Part shown: one piece after another, positions 7,499-17,449 of the stretch
How positions within the stretch are numbered: position 1 is the stretch's first letter
How the letters are laid out: every line of letters starts with the position of its first letter
Source of the DNA: Candidatus Kuenenia stuttgartensis
GTDB lineage: Bacteria > Planctomycetota > Planctomycetia > Isosphaerales > Isosphaeraceae
Assembly (NCBI GenBank): GCA_945865635.1
Contig: CAMBEP010000006.1
Coordinates: 62,001 to 126,000, forward strand
Direction of reading: 5' to 3'
Length of the DNA stretch: 64,000 nt
Position numbers and translations under genes: made by a program
Notes under the pieces: generated by a model
The model's input: the letters and a program-made list of their open reading frames with translations, nothing else
Told to the model about the DNA's origin: nothing
Database searches by the model: none

Positions 7499-8917
7499 TT
7501 ACTTCCTGATCAGCCCTGGCGTGCTGATATACTGCTTGGCCCATTCGAAAAAGGCTGGGAAATTGGGGATGTTGGTATGGCCGCCGTCGTGCTGGCGCCA
7601 TGCCAGTTCGCCGCCGATCTGGGTACTTACAGGCGGCATTTGGTCCGTCAGGTATTTGCCGGGTGTGCCCAGATCTTTTTTGCCAAGCAGGCGGTAGGCT
7701 GGCCCTGCCAGCACCGTGGCCATGAAGCTGCCGGGCGCATCCACCCAGTTCGGGTCGCCGGGCACAATTCCATAGCTGATGAAGCAAGGTCTGGGGGCGC
7801 ACAGGGCGATGAGCTGGTGTTGATCCACAGGCAGGTCGGCAACCGTTTTTTTGCCGAATTTGGCTTCGTCCGCTCCATATTTCAGGAAATTGCCAGCCAT
7901 CCAGTGGTATTCGCCTCGCGAGGCGACATTTTCGAGACGTTCGCCGAAGTCGTGGCGAAAGAGTTTGGCTCCGCCCGCTCCCGATGAGGCGATAAATCCG
8001 GCTGCTATCCGCGTTTCAAGAGCGGTAGCGACCAAGGCGGCTTTGCCATATCGAGAGACGCCGGTGATACAAACCTTGGCGGGATCGACGCCGGAGCTGG
8101 GGTTGGCTTCGAAATAGTCGATCAGTTGGCTCACTCCCCAAGCCCAGGCCCGCAGGGCTCCCCAGTCTTCGGGGCTGCGTGGCTGGCCATTGTTGGTGAG
8201 GCCGATGACACCCTCGCGGAGCCCATTATTGTCGCCCTGAATCGAGTTGGGAACAATTGTGCCATAAGCCCAGGCTTGATTGAGAGCCTGCTGGGTCCAA
8301 GAATTGGCTCCTCCGCCGCTTCCGCCAAAGCCACCCCCGAAACCGAATTGGAGGATGATCGGCAAGCGGCCGGCGGCATTCCTGGGGATGGTGAAATTGG
8401 CCTGGATTGAGACTTTGATTTGGGGAAAATCACTGTTTTGAACGGTTCCAACCAGTGTTTTTGTGACAATCGGTATGCCGCCGCTTTCGGCTTCTACGGT
8501 TTTGGTTATGTCCCACGTCACTTTGGGGGCATTTTTGGGCACCCGGCCAAAAATCTCGCGATCAAAATTCTCAACAATTTCGGCACGTCGCCGGGGCCAC
8601 TGGTCTGGAGACTTCACTTTCGTGCTGTCCGTGAAGGTCATCAGGTCTGGTAGAGAATCCTTGAAGCGGTTGACAAAGGCTGAGTCGGTCGAGTCCTGGG
8701 CCCTGCCATCTCGCCCGGGACGCATTTTTGTAATACCAAGCTGATCCATCATATTTCGGTAATCGTCGTAGCCGGCGGGGACGAAATCAGGCCGTTTCGC
8801 CTTGCCCTGGGCCTTGAAAGCCTGAGCCTGAGCAGTGGCAGTGGCCATCAGGATCAGGGCCAATAGCCTGATAAGCGGCTTTGGGAAAAAACGCCGTATC
8901 AAGCTGCTTGGAACCAT
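7499..8917 (-). CDS. Carbohydrate esterase family 15 (glucuronoyl esterase-like), secreted
   Basis: 472-residue alpha/beta hydrolase with an N-terminal signal peptide (hydrophobic run LIRLLALILMATATAQAQA). Features of CE15 are present: GVSRYGKAAL around Ser288 corresponds to the family's G-C/V-S-R-x-G-K nucleophile motif, and HDGGHTN near the C-terminus gives the catalytic His447. A Gly-rich loop (FGFGGGFGGSGGG) lies at about residue 193. CE15 enzymes cleave the ester between glucuronic acid on xylan and lignin alcohols, so an outer-membrane or periplasmic role in plant polymer breakdown is inferred. Some annotations call such proteins acetylxylan esterases. ATG 8917 has AAGGAA about 9 nt upstream. 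It lies downstream of a Prx-like gene on the same strand, separated by 118 nt. Confidence 0.82.
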   Translation of the reverse strand: MVPSSLIRRFFPKPLIRLLALILMATATAQAQAFKAQGKAKRPDFVPAGYDDYRNMMDQLGITKMRPGRDGRAQDSTDSAFVNRFKDSLPDLMTFTDSTKVKSPDQWPRRRAEIVENFDREIFGRVPKNAPKVTWDITKTVEAESGGIPIVTKTLVGTVQNSDFPQIKVSIQANFTIPRNAAGRLPIILQFGFGGGFGGSGGGANSWTQQALNQAWAYGTIVPNSIQGDNNGLREGVIGLTNNGQPRSPEDWGALRAWAWGVSQLIDYFEANPSSGVDPAKVCITGVSRYGKAALVATALETRIAAGFIASSGAGGAKLFRHDFGERLENVASRGEYHWMAGNFLKYGADEAKFGKKTVADLPVDQHQLIALCAPRPCFISYGIVPGDPNWVDAPGSFMATVLAGPAYRLLGKKDLGTPGKYLTDQMPPVSTQIGGELAWRQHDGGHTNIPNFPAFFEWAKQYISTPGLIRK

Positions 8918-9035
8918 GGGTTTTCCTTATCAGAAAAAAAGGTATGGAAATTGGAGGGTTTGACTCGTTTGAGTTCTACACGATTCCTGAAATCCCTTGC
9001 AATCAGACAGATGAAATGCAATCTGAGGATATGAC

Positions 9036-9590
9036 TTACCAGCCCAGTTCTTTGGCTTTTCGGGTCAGGATATCGCCGGCTTTTGCAGCTTCCAGTTCTG
9101 TGACAACGGCTTTGATCAGGCCGTCGCGGCCAATAAAAAACGCCCATCGTTCGGGGATTTCCCGGCCACTGTGCACAGTGGTCCATTGGATGGAGGTGGT
9201 GCGGGCCGGGTCGGCAAGGATTGGGAAATTCAAGCCAAGCTCCTGCGAGAACGGTTGAAGATACTTCGACTTGTCGCAAGAAATGGCGACCAATTGGACC
9301 CCGGCTGGCCGAAGTTCGGTGGCGGCGGTGTCGATCGACTTGAGCATCCGTTCCACATTTCCCGTGTAAGCCTTGGGGAACCAGACCACAATCATGGGGC
9401 CTCTGCGAAGGTCAGTGGTGAGCCGATGCGACTGGCCGTCCGAGCCCGAGAGTCGAAATTCCGGTGCCCTGATACCCACCAGATTGGACGGATCGGCACC
9501 TTCAGAGCGATTTTGGCCTGAGACGATCAGGAAACAGCAGATCAGGGCGGTTGTCAAGCTTTGCCTTAAGATAGCTGGGAGATTGCTCAA
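9036..9590 (-). CDS. Peroxiredoxin/thioredoxin-fold protein lacking the peroxidatic cysteine, exported
   Basis: 184 residues with a signal peptide ending near residue 30. The fold matches AhpC/TSA-Bcp peroxiredoxins: G-I-R-A-P-E-F-R-L start, IVVWFPKAYTGNVERM, QLVAISCDKSKYLQPF, and the FPILADPARTTSIQW segment. In true family members the WFPKAYT stretch continues P-G-C (peroxidatic Cys). Here it continues G-N-V, so the key Cys is absent; the only Cys in the mature part is in AISCDKS. Peroxidase activity by the standard mechanism is therefore unlikely. It could be a redox-inactive scaffold or act through the remaining Cys. Same strand and orientation as the CE15 gene downstream. Confidence 0.75.
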   Translation of the reverse strand: MSNLPAILRQSLTTALICCFLIVSGQNRSEGADPSNLVGIRAPEFRLSGSDGQSHRLTTDLRRGPMIVVWFPKAYTGNVERMLKSIDTAATELRPAGVQLVAISCDKSKYLQPFSQELGLNFPILADPARTTSIQWTTVHSGREIPERWAFFIGRDGLIKAVVTELEAAKAGDILTRKAKELGW

Positions 9591-9707
9591 ACGGGTCTCC
9601 TGAATCAGTGATTGAAGGAAAGGTTGTTGGAAATCGGGCCATTACGTTAGAATCCAGTGTAGAGAAAAGATTTGAACAAGTGCCAGTCAGATGGATAAAA
9701 AAAGACC

Positions 9708-10142
9708 ATGCGGATCATCGGAATTGGCACGGACATTACCGAATGCCCCCGGATTGGCAGAATGATTCTGGAACATGGGGAGCAGTTTTTAATGCGGGTT
9801 TATACCGAGAGCGAGATTGGTTACTGCAATTCACGCAAGCTTTCGACAGAGCATTTTGCAGGCCGGTGGGCTGCCAAAGAGGCTGTCCTGAAGGCGATCG
9901 GGACAGGCTGGATCAGAGGCATAAAGTGGACCGATATCGAGATTCGCAATGAGACGGGCGGAGCACCCAAAGTTCAGCTCCATGGCGGGACTCGTGATAT
10001 TGCCGAATCGCTTGGGGTAGGCGAAATCCTGATCAGCATCAGCCATTGCCGAACCTATGCCACCGCTTATGCGATTGCAATGATGGCCGACTTGCAGCCA
10101 GCTCAAAAGCGTCAAGTGCGTCACGACGACGAGCCCGTCTGA
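9708..10142 (+). CDS. acpS: Holo-[acyl-carrier-protein] synthase
   Basis: 144 residues. AcpS transfers 4'-phosphopantetheine from CoA to the serine of acyl carrier protein, activating fatty acid synthesis. The two signature motifs are present: IGIGTDITE with Asp9, and FAGRWAAKEAVLKAIG with Glu58, the magnesium-binding pair. The later ISISHCRTYATAYAIA strand is also standard. About 20 residues longer than many homologs because of a charged C-terminal tail. The gene is a single plus-strand unit facing the DUF6807 gene. Confidence 0.95.
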   Translation: MRIIGIGTDITECPRIGRMILEHGEQFLMRVYTESEIGYCNSRKLSTEHFAGRWAAKEAVLKAIGTGWIRGIKWTDIEIRNETGGAPKVQLHGGTRDIAESLGVGEILISISHCRTYATAYAIAMMADLQPAQKRQVRHDDEPV

Positions 10143-10202
10143 GGCCCCCCCCTGCTCGGCTATAAAGCGGGGAGGGCTCAAGGGCTGGGCCACAGTGGAC
10201 GG

Positions 10203-11405
10203 TCAGGGCTGGCCGGCGGCATAAGCCTTGAAGGCGTCGGCGATTTGTGCCTCGGTGTGGCGGCCGTTATGGAAGATCACGCGATAGCCAAAATGGACAG
10301 ATTTGCCCGAATCCAGTTTGTGCTCACCGGTTTTGCCGAGACCAAAATCCTTATAGCCAAATGGGTTGGCTGCAAAAAGACCATAATTTCGCACGTGCCA
10401 GTGGGTCGGGTAGCGAAAGCTGGCGGGATGGTTCAAAATGGCGACTCCGACTGTCTTGCCCTCGATCAGGCCCGAATAATCCACCCATGGTGAGCTTTTG
10501 CCCCAGGCGGCATCGTCGGCAATGCCTTCGGCGTTGACAATTTGGCCGCCTTTTTTCGCCTTGGTATCAAGCACGCTAGGAACGCGCAGGCCAAACATGC
10601 CTTCTTTGGTGTCGCCAAAAACGACCGGCGAGTTGTCGGGTGCGGTAAGGATAAAATCGGCATCCAGAATATGCTGGCCGTCGACGTTGTAGATCACCAT
10701 GTTGCAAAGTTCTGTGAGCACAAGTGTGCCGTTGTGGTCTGTCCATTGCTTTGTGCTGCGGATCGAGCCAGCCACAGGCCCTTGCGAGGCTTCTGCGCTG
10801 ACGACCTTGATCTTGCCAAAGTGGCTCTTGTCGCCATTGATTGGGTCTGAGGCCCAAAAGTCATGCCCATTGACCTTGCCGAAAGTCATCCACATGGACC
10901 GCTGGTGGGGGTGGTCCCGATCCTCGCCGGCCACGTCCTTCATGGGGTAGTTGCGGGTCATCTGGACCCCGCCCGGGCCATAGACCGGATAAAGGATCGG
11001 CTTGTTGCCCGACTTTGCTTCAGCCGTAAAAAATGGCTTGCCATTGATGCTCACCTGCATGGAACTGCCTTCATCGACAATCGATACACCACCCTTGGTG
11101 CCCGACGCCGCCGGCTTTAAGGCGAGAGTCTGGCCGGTCAGTTCGGTGTTGGCTGGAACGATCATCACGGCCTGATCGGCAGAGGCAGAGCCCAAACCCA
11201 CCTGCACGATCAATTCTTTGCCGGAATCGCCCAGTTTGCCGGCATATGTGCCGGGCGAAATGCCCTTGACGGTCCACCTGAGCGGTGAATCGACTGCCAG
11301 GCTGGCCAGTTTTGGGAGCTGGATGGAATCCTCGGCATGAGCCGCAGAAGCGAGCCCAGCCATGCTCAGAAAGAGTCCAGCGAAAAGCTTAAGACGATTG
11401 GACAT
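10203..11405 (-). CDS. DUF6807 family protein ('PmoA-like'), secreted
   Basis: 400 residues with a clear signal peptide (LKLFAGLFLSMAGLASAAHA). The body matches the DUF6807 family, often labelled PmoA in databases although it is not methane monooxygenase: KPILYPVYGPGGVQMTRNYPM, DHPHQRSMWMTFGKVNGHDFW and HVRNYGLFAANPFG are diagnostic segments. These proteins are abundant in planctomycetes and occur with glycoside-hydrolase and Gfo/Idh genes; no activity is firmly assigned. GAGGAA lies about 10 nt before ATG 11405. It lies downstream of the fumarase gene with a 191-nt gap. Confidence 0.85.
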   Translation of the reverse strand: MSNRLKLFAGLFLSMAGLASAAHAEDSIQLPKLASLAVDSPLRWTVKGISPGTYAGKLGDSGKELIVQVGLGSASADQAVMIVPANTELTGQTLALKPAASGTKGGVSIVDEGSSMQVSINGKPFFTAEAKSGNKPILYPVYGPGGVQMTRNYPMKDVAGEDRDHPHQRSMWMTFGKVNGHDFWASDPINGDKSHFGKIKVVSAEASQGPVAGSIRSTKQWTDHNGTLVLTELCNMVIYNVDGQHILDADFILTAPDNSPVVFGDTKEGMFGLRVPSVLDTKAKKGGQIVNAEGIADDAAWGKSSPWVDYSGLIEGKTVGVAILNHPASFRYPTHWHVRNYGLFAANPFGYKDFGLGKTGEHKLDSGKSVHFGYRVIFHNGRHTEAQIADAFKAYAAGQP

Positions 11406-11596
11406 GACGTGTATTCCTCAAATGGATGGGTTCGATCGGTCGAAGATTCGGCAAGGCCGAAGCAGCAGGCAGGGTGTGTGGCTTGTTGGCCCACAATGGT
11501 TCTTGAGTGCCAGTTTGACGCCAATCAAACTGATCGGCAAGAGAGTGGCCATTTTTCCTACCCATGGCCACTCCATTTTCCTGCTGCTTGAAACAT

Positions 11597-13222
11597 TTAG
11601 GAGATAATCGGCAGCTCGCTGAAGAACTCGTGGCCTTTGTCGTCGACAAGAATGAACGCCGGGAAGTTTTCGACTTCGATCTTGTAGATGGCTTCCATTC
11701 CAAGCTCGGGGAATTCGAGCAGCTCCACCTTCCGGATATTCTCTTGCGCCAGAAGTGCGGCAGGGCCACCGATCGACCCTAGATAAAATCCACCGTGCTT
11801 TTTGCAGGCGTCGGTCACAGCCTTGGAGCGATTGCCTTTGGCCATCATGATTAACGAGCCGCCAGCCGCCTGAAATTCATTGACATAGCTGTCCATGCGT
11901 CCGGCCGTAGTCGGCCCAAACGACCCAGACGGCATGCCTTCCGGCGTCTTGGCCGGCCCAGCGTAATAAATCGGATGGTTTTTGAAGTATTCCGGCATCG
12001 GCTCGCCATTGTCGAGCTGCTCCTTGATTTTGGCATGCGCAATATCCCGCGCCACAATGATGGTACCGGTCAGGAGCAGTGGTGTTGAGACTTTGTATCG
12101 CGTCAGTTCGGCCAGAATCTCAGGCATAGGGCGATTCAGGTCAATCGGGACTCCGTTCTGCTCGCTAAGCCCGTCGCGAAATTCGCCGGGTATGAACTGG
12201 GCCGGGTTGCGCTCAAGTTCTTCGAGCCAAAGACCATAGCGGTTGATTTTTGCTCTGGCATTGCGGTCGGCAGAGCAGGAAACACCGATCCCGACCGGGC
12301 ACGAAGCGCCGTGCCTTGGCAGGCGGATCACGCGGGCATCGAGCGCAAAATATTTCCCACCAAATTGTGCTCCAATACCACTCTTGCGGGCTATTTCCAT
12401 GACCTTCTCTTCCATGGCAAGGTCTCGGAAGCCCTGACCCAGCTTGTTCCCGGTGGTCGGGAGCTTGTCAAGATAGCCGGCTGAGGCCAGCTTGACGGTC
12501 TTCATGGTGGCTTCCGCGGAGGTCCCACCAATCACAATGACCAAGTGATATGGCGGACAGGCCGCTGTCCCAATGGAACGAAGCTTTTCCGTGAGAAACT
12601 TCTCAAGGCTTTTTGGGTTGAGCAGGGCCTTGGTTTCTTGATACAGAAACGACTTGTTGGCCGATCCGCCGCCCTTGGCCACAAAGAGGAATTCGTAGCT
12701 ATTGCCAGTGGTCGCATAGAGGTCAATCTGGGCCGGCAGATTATTGCCTGTATTGACTTCGTCGAACATGGTCAGCGGAGCGGTCTGGGAATATCGCAGA
12801 TTCTCCTTGCTGTAGGTGGCGGCAATGCCCTTGGTGATCCATTCCGCATCGTTTGCACCTGTCCAGACGGCCTGGCCCTTCTTTGCAATCACAGTCGCCG
12901 TGCCGGTGTCCTGGCACATTGGAAGCTGAAAGCCGGAGGCAATGGCCGCATTGCGAAGCAGGGCAAGCGCGACAGAACGATCGTTGTCTGAGGCTTCCGG
13001 ATCGTCCAGAATGGCGGCCACTTTTTGGAGATGCTTTGTGCGATAAAGAAACGAAATGTCGCGAAATGCTTCCCGGGCCAAGACTTCCAGAGCTTCAGGA
13101 CGCACTTTCAATACTTCCTGGCCTTCAAATTTCACGGCACTGACAAATTCGCCTTCCAGGCGACGATATTTCGTGTCGTCGTGGGCCGTTGTAAGTATTT
13201 CCTGATAGGGAAGTTCTGCCAT
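11597..13222 (-). CDS. Fumarate hydratase class I (iron-sulfur type)
   Basis: 541 residues, a two-domain class I fumarase like FumA/FumB that converts fumarate to malate in the TCA cycle using a 4Fe-4S cluster. The three cluster cysteines are recognisable: [20 protein letters not shown] and [10 protein letters not shown]. The C-terminal beta domain has [12 protein letters not shown], and [28 protein letters not shown] is the typical end-region. I place the start at ATG 13222 (AGAGGA 9 nt upstream) rather than an in-frame codon 60 nt earlier, because the shorter start gives the standard N-terminus. Class I fumarases are oxygen-sensitive; the enzyme here is in a genome with an aerobic oxidase. 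Confidence 0.94.
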   Translation of the reverse strand: MAELPYQEILTTAHDDTKYRRLEGEFVSAVKFEGQEVLKVRPEALEVLAREAFRDISFLYRTKHLQKVAAILDDPEASDNDRSVALALLRNAAIASGFQLPMCQDTGTATVIAKKGQAVWTGANDAEWITKGIAATYSKENLRYSQTAPLTMFDEVNTGNNLPAQIDLYATTGNSYEFLFVAKGGGSANKSFLYQETKALLNPKSLEKFLTEKLRSIGTAACPPYHLVIVIGGTSAEATMKTVKLASAGYLDKLPTTGNKLGQGFRDLAMEEKVMEIARKSGIGAQFGGKYFALDARVIRLPRHGASCPVGIGVSCSADRNARAKINRYGLWLEELERNPAQFIPGEFRDGLSEQNGVPIDLNRPMPEILAELTRYKVSTPLLLTGTIIVARDIAHAKIKEQLDNGEPMPEYFKNHPIYYAGPAKTPEGMPSGSFGPTTAGRMDSYVNEFQAAGGSLIMMAKGNRSKAVTDACKKHGGFYLGSIGGPAALLAQENIRKVELLEFPELGMEAIYKIEVENFPAFILVDDKGHEFFSELPIIS

Positions 13223-14453
13223 GAATGGATCCTCTTGTGAGCGTGCTGAAAACCATGCAGAAAGGCCCGGATGCGGCGCCACCTTGCAAGTCTCTTATCC
13301 TTAAAAGGTGATGATTTTCAGCCATTTCGTCAACAGAAAGCTTCTGAGTCGGTTCAAAAAAGAGTTCCCATCGGCACGGATCGCTTCAGGTTTTGATCGG
13401 GCAATGGCGAAGGCATGCATAGAAACAGGCTGTTTTTAAGTGGCTGTGCATTATGGACGTCGTATCAGAATGCTCAAAAGAATCTTGTCTGCATCTGGAT
13501 TAATGAAGTCGCGGGCCAAGGTTGGAAGAGGATGAATAATGATTTTTGAATCTGAAGGAAATGCAGACAAACTGAAATTCGTATTATTTGGCTTTCAAGG
13601 GAAACTTTTGCCTCTTTTCATCCTATTTGCCGAATGGGGTTGCCAAGTGGGTGATCTGCCGGGGGCCAGTGCATGCTTAGGATCAAGGCTCAGAATAACT
13701 TACTCATTTGGTGAGCCTTTGCTGTAGGCACGGTCCCCTGACCGGGCTCGCGCGATCCATAACGCTGGTTCGTCGATTTCTCAATGCAACGTATGGTTGA
13801 GCGCGCGAGCCAGGTCAGGGGACCTTGGCCTACACCAAAGACCTCTTTGCAAGCAATGAAAGGAGGATCTTTGGCCATGATCCAGAAAACCAATGGTTCA
13901 TCAAATCTGGAATTTATTCTTGGCCTGTTTCTTAGAATCCAGGCTCAGAATGAAATCCTGAAATGAGGCGGGCCGGAAGGGTTCGTCCAACGATACACTT
14001 TTAAGGAAGAATGATTTGCCCTATTTTTGAGAAGAAACGTTGAGCATGTAGGCTTTGGTGCTGTGACATCGTAATGCCACAGGTCTCTACCGAATTCCCA
14101 CCACACCCGGCCCCCCTGACCAAGAGATACGGGGGCGGTTGGGATAGTAAATGATGATTGTTAAAAATCTTACATGGACCCAGGGCCAGCGGCACTGGGC
14201 TGACATGGGTCAGTCAGTTGGCCTGCAAATCCACAATCTGTCCCAATGACATGGAATTATGGATTTCGCGAGGTGTGGTACATTGAGGCCCCGCGACCGG
14301 TCGCACTCGATCAATCAAAGGGGGTTCTTTAGTTTTCTCGAAGACTTAGTCTCGGTTTGACAGGCGAGCCAGTTCAGGTGGATTTTGCCTGGCCCAATGG
14401 CTAGTAAACGAAAGAATGACCACAAATGCAGGACGTTATTCCTGGTCTCTTCC
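13223..14453. other. 1.2-kb gene-free region
   Basis: No convincing coding frame: small open frames here lack ribosome sites and recognisable motifs. It contains the long imperfect inverted repeat at 13724-13833 and a repeated GGCTCAGAAT (near 13689 and 13942). I looked for RNase P RNA, tmRNA and SRP signatures on both strands and saw none. The content looks like decayed or mobile sequence. Confidence 0.5.
13724..13833. repeat. Long imperfect inverted repeat
   Basis: Arms 13724-13754 and 13802-13833 (31-32 nt) are inverted copies differing at only a few positions, with a 47-nt centre. The shared core is GGTCCCCTGACC plus GGCTCGCGCG. Such GC-rich arms in an otherwise gene-free stretch suggest the ends of a small MITE-like element or a large hairpin. 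No target-site duplication is obvious. Confidence 0.6.
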
Positions 14454-15176
14454 TTATTGACCTGCGGAAGGCTTCGGGCCGGCGGCTTGCTGGGCTTTCT
14501 TTTCATCGTTCGTCATGCCGTCCAGCCAGCGGTGGCGAACCATGGGGAGTTCGCCGGTGGTGGTTTCAATTTCAGCAAACTGGCCTTCTGTCACGTCGTA
14601 TCCATAAACCTTGGCAGAATGAATTTCAAAGTACCAGCCGTATAGCTTCAAATCGCCACGCAGCATGCGCGACGAGACAGCCGGGTGCATCATGACATGC
14701 TCAAGCTGCACCAAGATATTTTCCTGAATGGCAATTTCCAGAAGCTGCTCGGGATCCAGGTGGGAATAGTTGTCCTGAATCACCCGTCTGGTTCGTTCCA
14801 TGTGTGCCAGCCAGGCGGAAACCGATGGCAGATCCTTGAGCTTCTCTGGGTGCAGCATGGCCGAGACGGCGCCACAGTCGCTGTGGCCGCAGACGACGAT
14901 GTTCTTGACCTTCAGCACGCTGACGGCGTATTCAATGGTCGCCAGCTCGCCAGAGCCCGCCGCCGTACCATACGGAGGCACCAGATTACCGGCATTACGA
15001 ATCAGGAAAAGCTCGCCTGGGTAGGAGCTTGTGATCCGAGTCGGGTCGATTCGGCTGTCGGAACAGGTAATGATCAGGGTTTCAGGCGATTGGCCACCTG
15101 AAAGCATGATATAGAGCTGGCGTTCCTTGGGATAAACCTCGGACCGAAACTTATGGATCCCTTGAATCAACTTCAT
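14454..15176 (-). CDS. Beta-class carbonic anhydrase
   Basis: 240 residues with the start set at ATG 15176 (M-K-L-I-Q-G-I-H, the usual N-terminus of the family); an in-frame GTG at 15230 would add 18 residues without a better ribosome site. The enzyme interconverts CO2 and bicarbonate. Zinc-site residues are seen: TCSDSRID (Cys38, Asp40, Arg42) and VVCGHSDCGAV (His98, Cys101). The ARNAGN-type loop appears as LIRNAGNLV. A polar C-terminal tail follows. It stands alone between the gene-free region and the DUF262 gene. Confidence 0.94.
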   Translation of the reverse strand: MKLIQGIHKFRSEVYPKERQLYIMLSGGQSPETLIITCSDSRIDPTRITSSYPGELFLIRNAGNLVPPYGTAAGSGELATIEYAVSVLKVKNIVVCGHSDCGAVSAMLHPEKLKDLPSVSAWLAHMERTRRVIQDNYSHLDPEQLLEIAIQENILVQLEHVMMHPAVSSRMLRGDLKLYGWYFEIHSAKVYGYDVTEGQFAEIETTTGELPMVRHRWLDGMTNDEKKAQQAAGPKPSAGQ

Positions 15177-15424
15177 TTTGGAATGCTCAACTACGGGGTG
15201 TTCGATTGTTTTGACCAGCCATTGGATCACTTTTAAAAGTTTGTAGACACCACGCCTGCGGTGTCAAGATCAGGCCGGATTTTTACTCGCCTGTAAGGCG
15301 GTTGTGCTTGATCCCGAAGTCGTTTATGGGTTGTTTCGGCTTGAGGGGTTCATGCGGCGTCGAAAAGTGGTTGCAATACGTGAGCAGACTTCATTTCAGC
15401 CGTTGGAATTGTTTGTCTCTCTGG

Positions 15425-17305
15425 TCAGGTCGATTCATCGTCAGATTCAAGGTCTAATCCCTCTTCTTTGAAGTCTCCGGTATAGGCCACCTTTCCGGTC
15501 GCTCGTTCGATCAGGCTCAAGAGTCGATTCTGTCGATCTACCATGAACGCGTCAAAATTATCAGATCGCAAAAGAGATGGATCAATCAAGTGCGACTCAA
15601 GAAACTCATCGAGCTTTTCTCGGGCAATCGGTGGAGTTGTCTTATTACCGGCTTCCAACTTGCTTAGATATAGCGAAGGGGCAATTCCTCCAATAATTCG
15701 ATTCGTCCGATAGGAAAGCGGTGTCTTGTTGATAATCGAGTCGAACAGATTCGAGTTGATTCCACGAGCTTTGCACCAGTCCTTTGGGAAGATGTGGTGA
15801 ATATCGATATTCTCGCCAAAAAAGATTGTGTGATCGAACTTTTGTCCCGACCGAAAATCCTGAGCGCCTTCTTTCATGAGCAATGCGTTCATGCCTTTAT
15901 AGGCCGCAGAAAGACGCATGCGCATGGTTTTTAATCGGTCGGCTCGGAACATGGTCTCACTGACGGTCGACGGTTCTGGGCCGCCTTTGAGCCACACGGG
16001 TACCTCCATGAAGTCCCGAGCGATCCGCGTTTCAACCGCTGAGCCATAAAGCTCGCCGAAAACGCCATTCCAATACCATCGCACAAGTTTATCTCGATTG
16101 GCTTCGTGTTCCCAGTGGTGTCCAATATCAGCAAGAATGGCCGCCAGTGGGACGATCTGAGACTGATAAGGCAGGTCAAAGATGCGGTAGATATGGAGCA
16201 TGTGCAAGAACTTCGCTGCTTGCTCAAAACCATGCTCCACTTGCGTTTCAAATCGCTTGTACTCTTCGAGTGGCAGATTGAGCAAAGCTTGCCGGGTGCA
16301 TGAAACGGCTGGCAACTCTTTGCCCTGTTTTCCGGCGTTCTCTGCGGCCCGGCGTCGGTCGCGGGTATAAAAAAGGGAGATCGCCTGAAGAAAATCTGTA
16401 TTGGAGACTTCGGCTATGATACCGGTTTCCGCACCATCCGGCCTGAGTTTCTCAGCCAGACGCCGATGGCGGCCTTTTGTCCGTTCGTCGCCATACCAGT
16501 CTTTACGTAATTCATGGCCAGAAGCGGCATACATTGCGGTCACAAGTTCGAAGGCGTCCAGAGGTTTTCCCCCAGTGTTCACCTTTTCAAACACAACGCA
16601 CACGGCCTCTTTGGAGGTTGAACGATCCAGGGTAATGACCGGGACGCGGTAATACTTGAAATTTTCAAGAACTTGTCGCTTGAAAGCTCGGAATTCGTCA
16701 CGAATGCCTTCATTAAGATCCCCATGCCAGTGCTTGTCGAACCCATCTTGCCATTTGTCCCAATCAAAGACCTTGGAAACCGGGTACATCAGGGTGGCAT
16801 ATTCGTTTTCGGCGGAGGAAAGATCCAAGACCAATTCCCGTCCGAAATCGGTTCGAATGATACGATCCTCTGGCACTCCGACAATGGCTTCCTCGCGATC
16901 GGCAGTCGCCTCCAGCGCTTTTCGGATATCAATATAAAACCATCGCTTGACCTTTTTGTTCTTCGGTGTAACAGTCTCGACAACGTCTCCTCTTAATGTC
17001 ACTTGATATAACGAAGTCATCCTCTGTTGACCATCAAGAAGCAAGGACTGAGGGGTAGCTTGTCTCGCTTCGGCGGGTGCACCTTCAACGGGGCGGGGTT
17101 TGAAATTTACGGGGCCACCAGAATTAAGCGACATCAAGGCACCAACTGGAAAAGCTCTGGAAACGGAAGCAATCAAACTCTTGATCCGATCCTCATCCCA
17201 AACCCAACTGCGCTGAAAATCAGGCAATTGAAGAACACCGCGATGGCAATCTTCAAGGAGTTCATGAAGATCAAAAGGATTCGTCTGGAACGTAGATGCC
17301 GCCAT
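15425..17305 (-). CDS. DUF262 (GmrSD-like) protein with C-terminal HNH motif; probable DNA-modification-dependent restriction or defence protein
   Basis: 626 residues. The N-terminal ParB-like DUF262 domain is clear: LPDFQRSWVWDEDRIKSL at 27-44 and LLLDGQQRMTSLY with DGQQR at 91-95 (the nucleotide-binding/hydrolysis signature of GmrS). The C-terminal part holds NIDIHHIFPKDWCKARG (about residues 497-515), an HNH/DUF1524-like nuclease motif, with FDSIINKTPLSYRTN following. This resembles single-chain GmrSD type IV restriction enzymes that cut glucosylated or otherwise modified phage DNA. Here the DUF262 and HNH parts are joined in one polypeptide and no methyltransferase, BREX or other defence gene is adjacent. 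Role in defence is inference from family. Confidence 0.8.
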   Translation of the reverse strand: MAASTFQTNPFDLHELLEDCHRGVLQLPDFQRSWVWDEDRIKSLIASVSRAFPVGALMSLNSGGPVNFKPRPVEGAPAEARQATPQSLLLDGQQRMTSLYQVTLRGDVVETVTPKNKKVKRWFYIDIRKALEATADREEAIVGVPEDRIIRTDFGRELVLDLSSAENEYATLMYPVSKVFDWDKWQDGFDKHWHGDLNEGIRDEFRAFKRQVLENFKYYRVPVITLDRSTSKEAVCVVFEKVNTGGKPLDAFELVTAMYAASGHELRKDWYGDERTKGRHRRLAEKLRPDGAETGIIAEVSNTDFLQAISLFYTRDRRRAAENAGKQGKELPAVSCTRQALLNLPLEEYKRFETQVEHGFEQAAKFLHMLHIYRIFDLPYQSQIVPLAAILADIGHHWEHEANRDKLVRWYWNGVFGELYGSAVETRIARDFMEVPVWLKGGPEPSTVSETMFRADRLKTMRMRLSAAYKGMNALLMKEGAQDFRSGQKFDHTIFFGENIDIHHIFPKDWCKARGINSNLFDSIINKTPLSYRTNRIIGGIAPSLYLSKLEAGNKTTPPIAREKLDEFLESHLIDPSLLRSDNFDAFMVDRQNRLLSLIERATGKVAYTGDFKEEGLDLESDDEST

Positions 17306-17449
17306 GATGCAGACCTTTCACGGTTTCGTTTAAATATCATCAATTCATGCGTAAAATCTTGTTAAGCTTGAACTGATAGGGTCGCAATTCTACCACGGGA
17401 TAACTTTCAAGCCCCAGTTGTAATTTAGAAATGTCGAGAATGACGGGAT

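Noticed and set aside
10143-10202. GC-rich imperfect palindrome between acpS and the DUF6807 gene as a two-way terminator
   Set aside because: Pairing is broken and no T-run follows in either direction, so it was not listed.
13539-13727. A 62-codon plus-strand frame in the 1.2-kb gap
   Set aside because: No ribosome site or recognisable family; composition like the noncoding surroundings.
15425-17305. The DUF262 gene as part of a BREX, CBASS or type I restriction island
   Set aside because: Neighbours are carbonic anhydrase and mtnA; no methyltransferase, cyclase or ATPase gene is adjacent.
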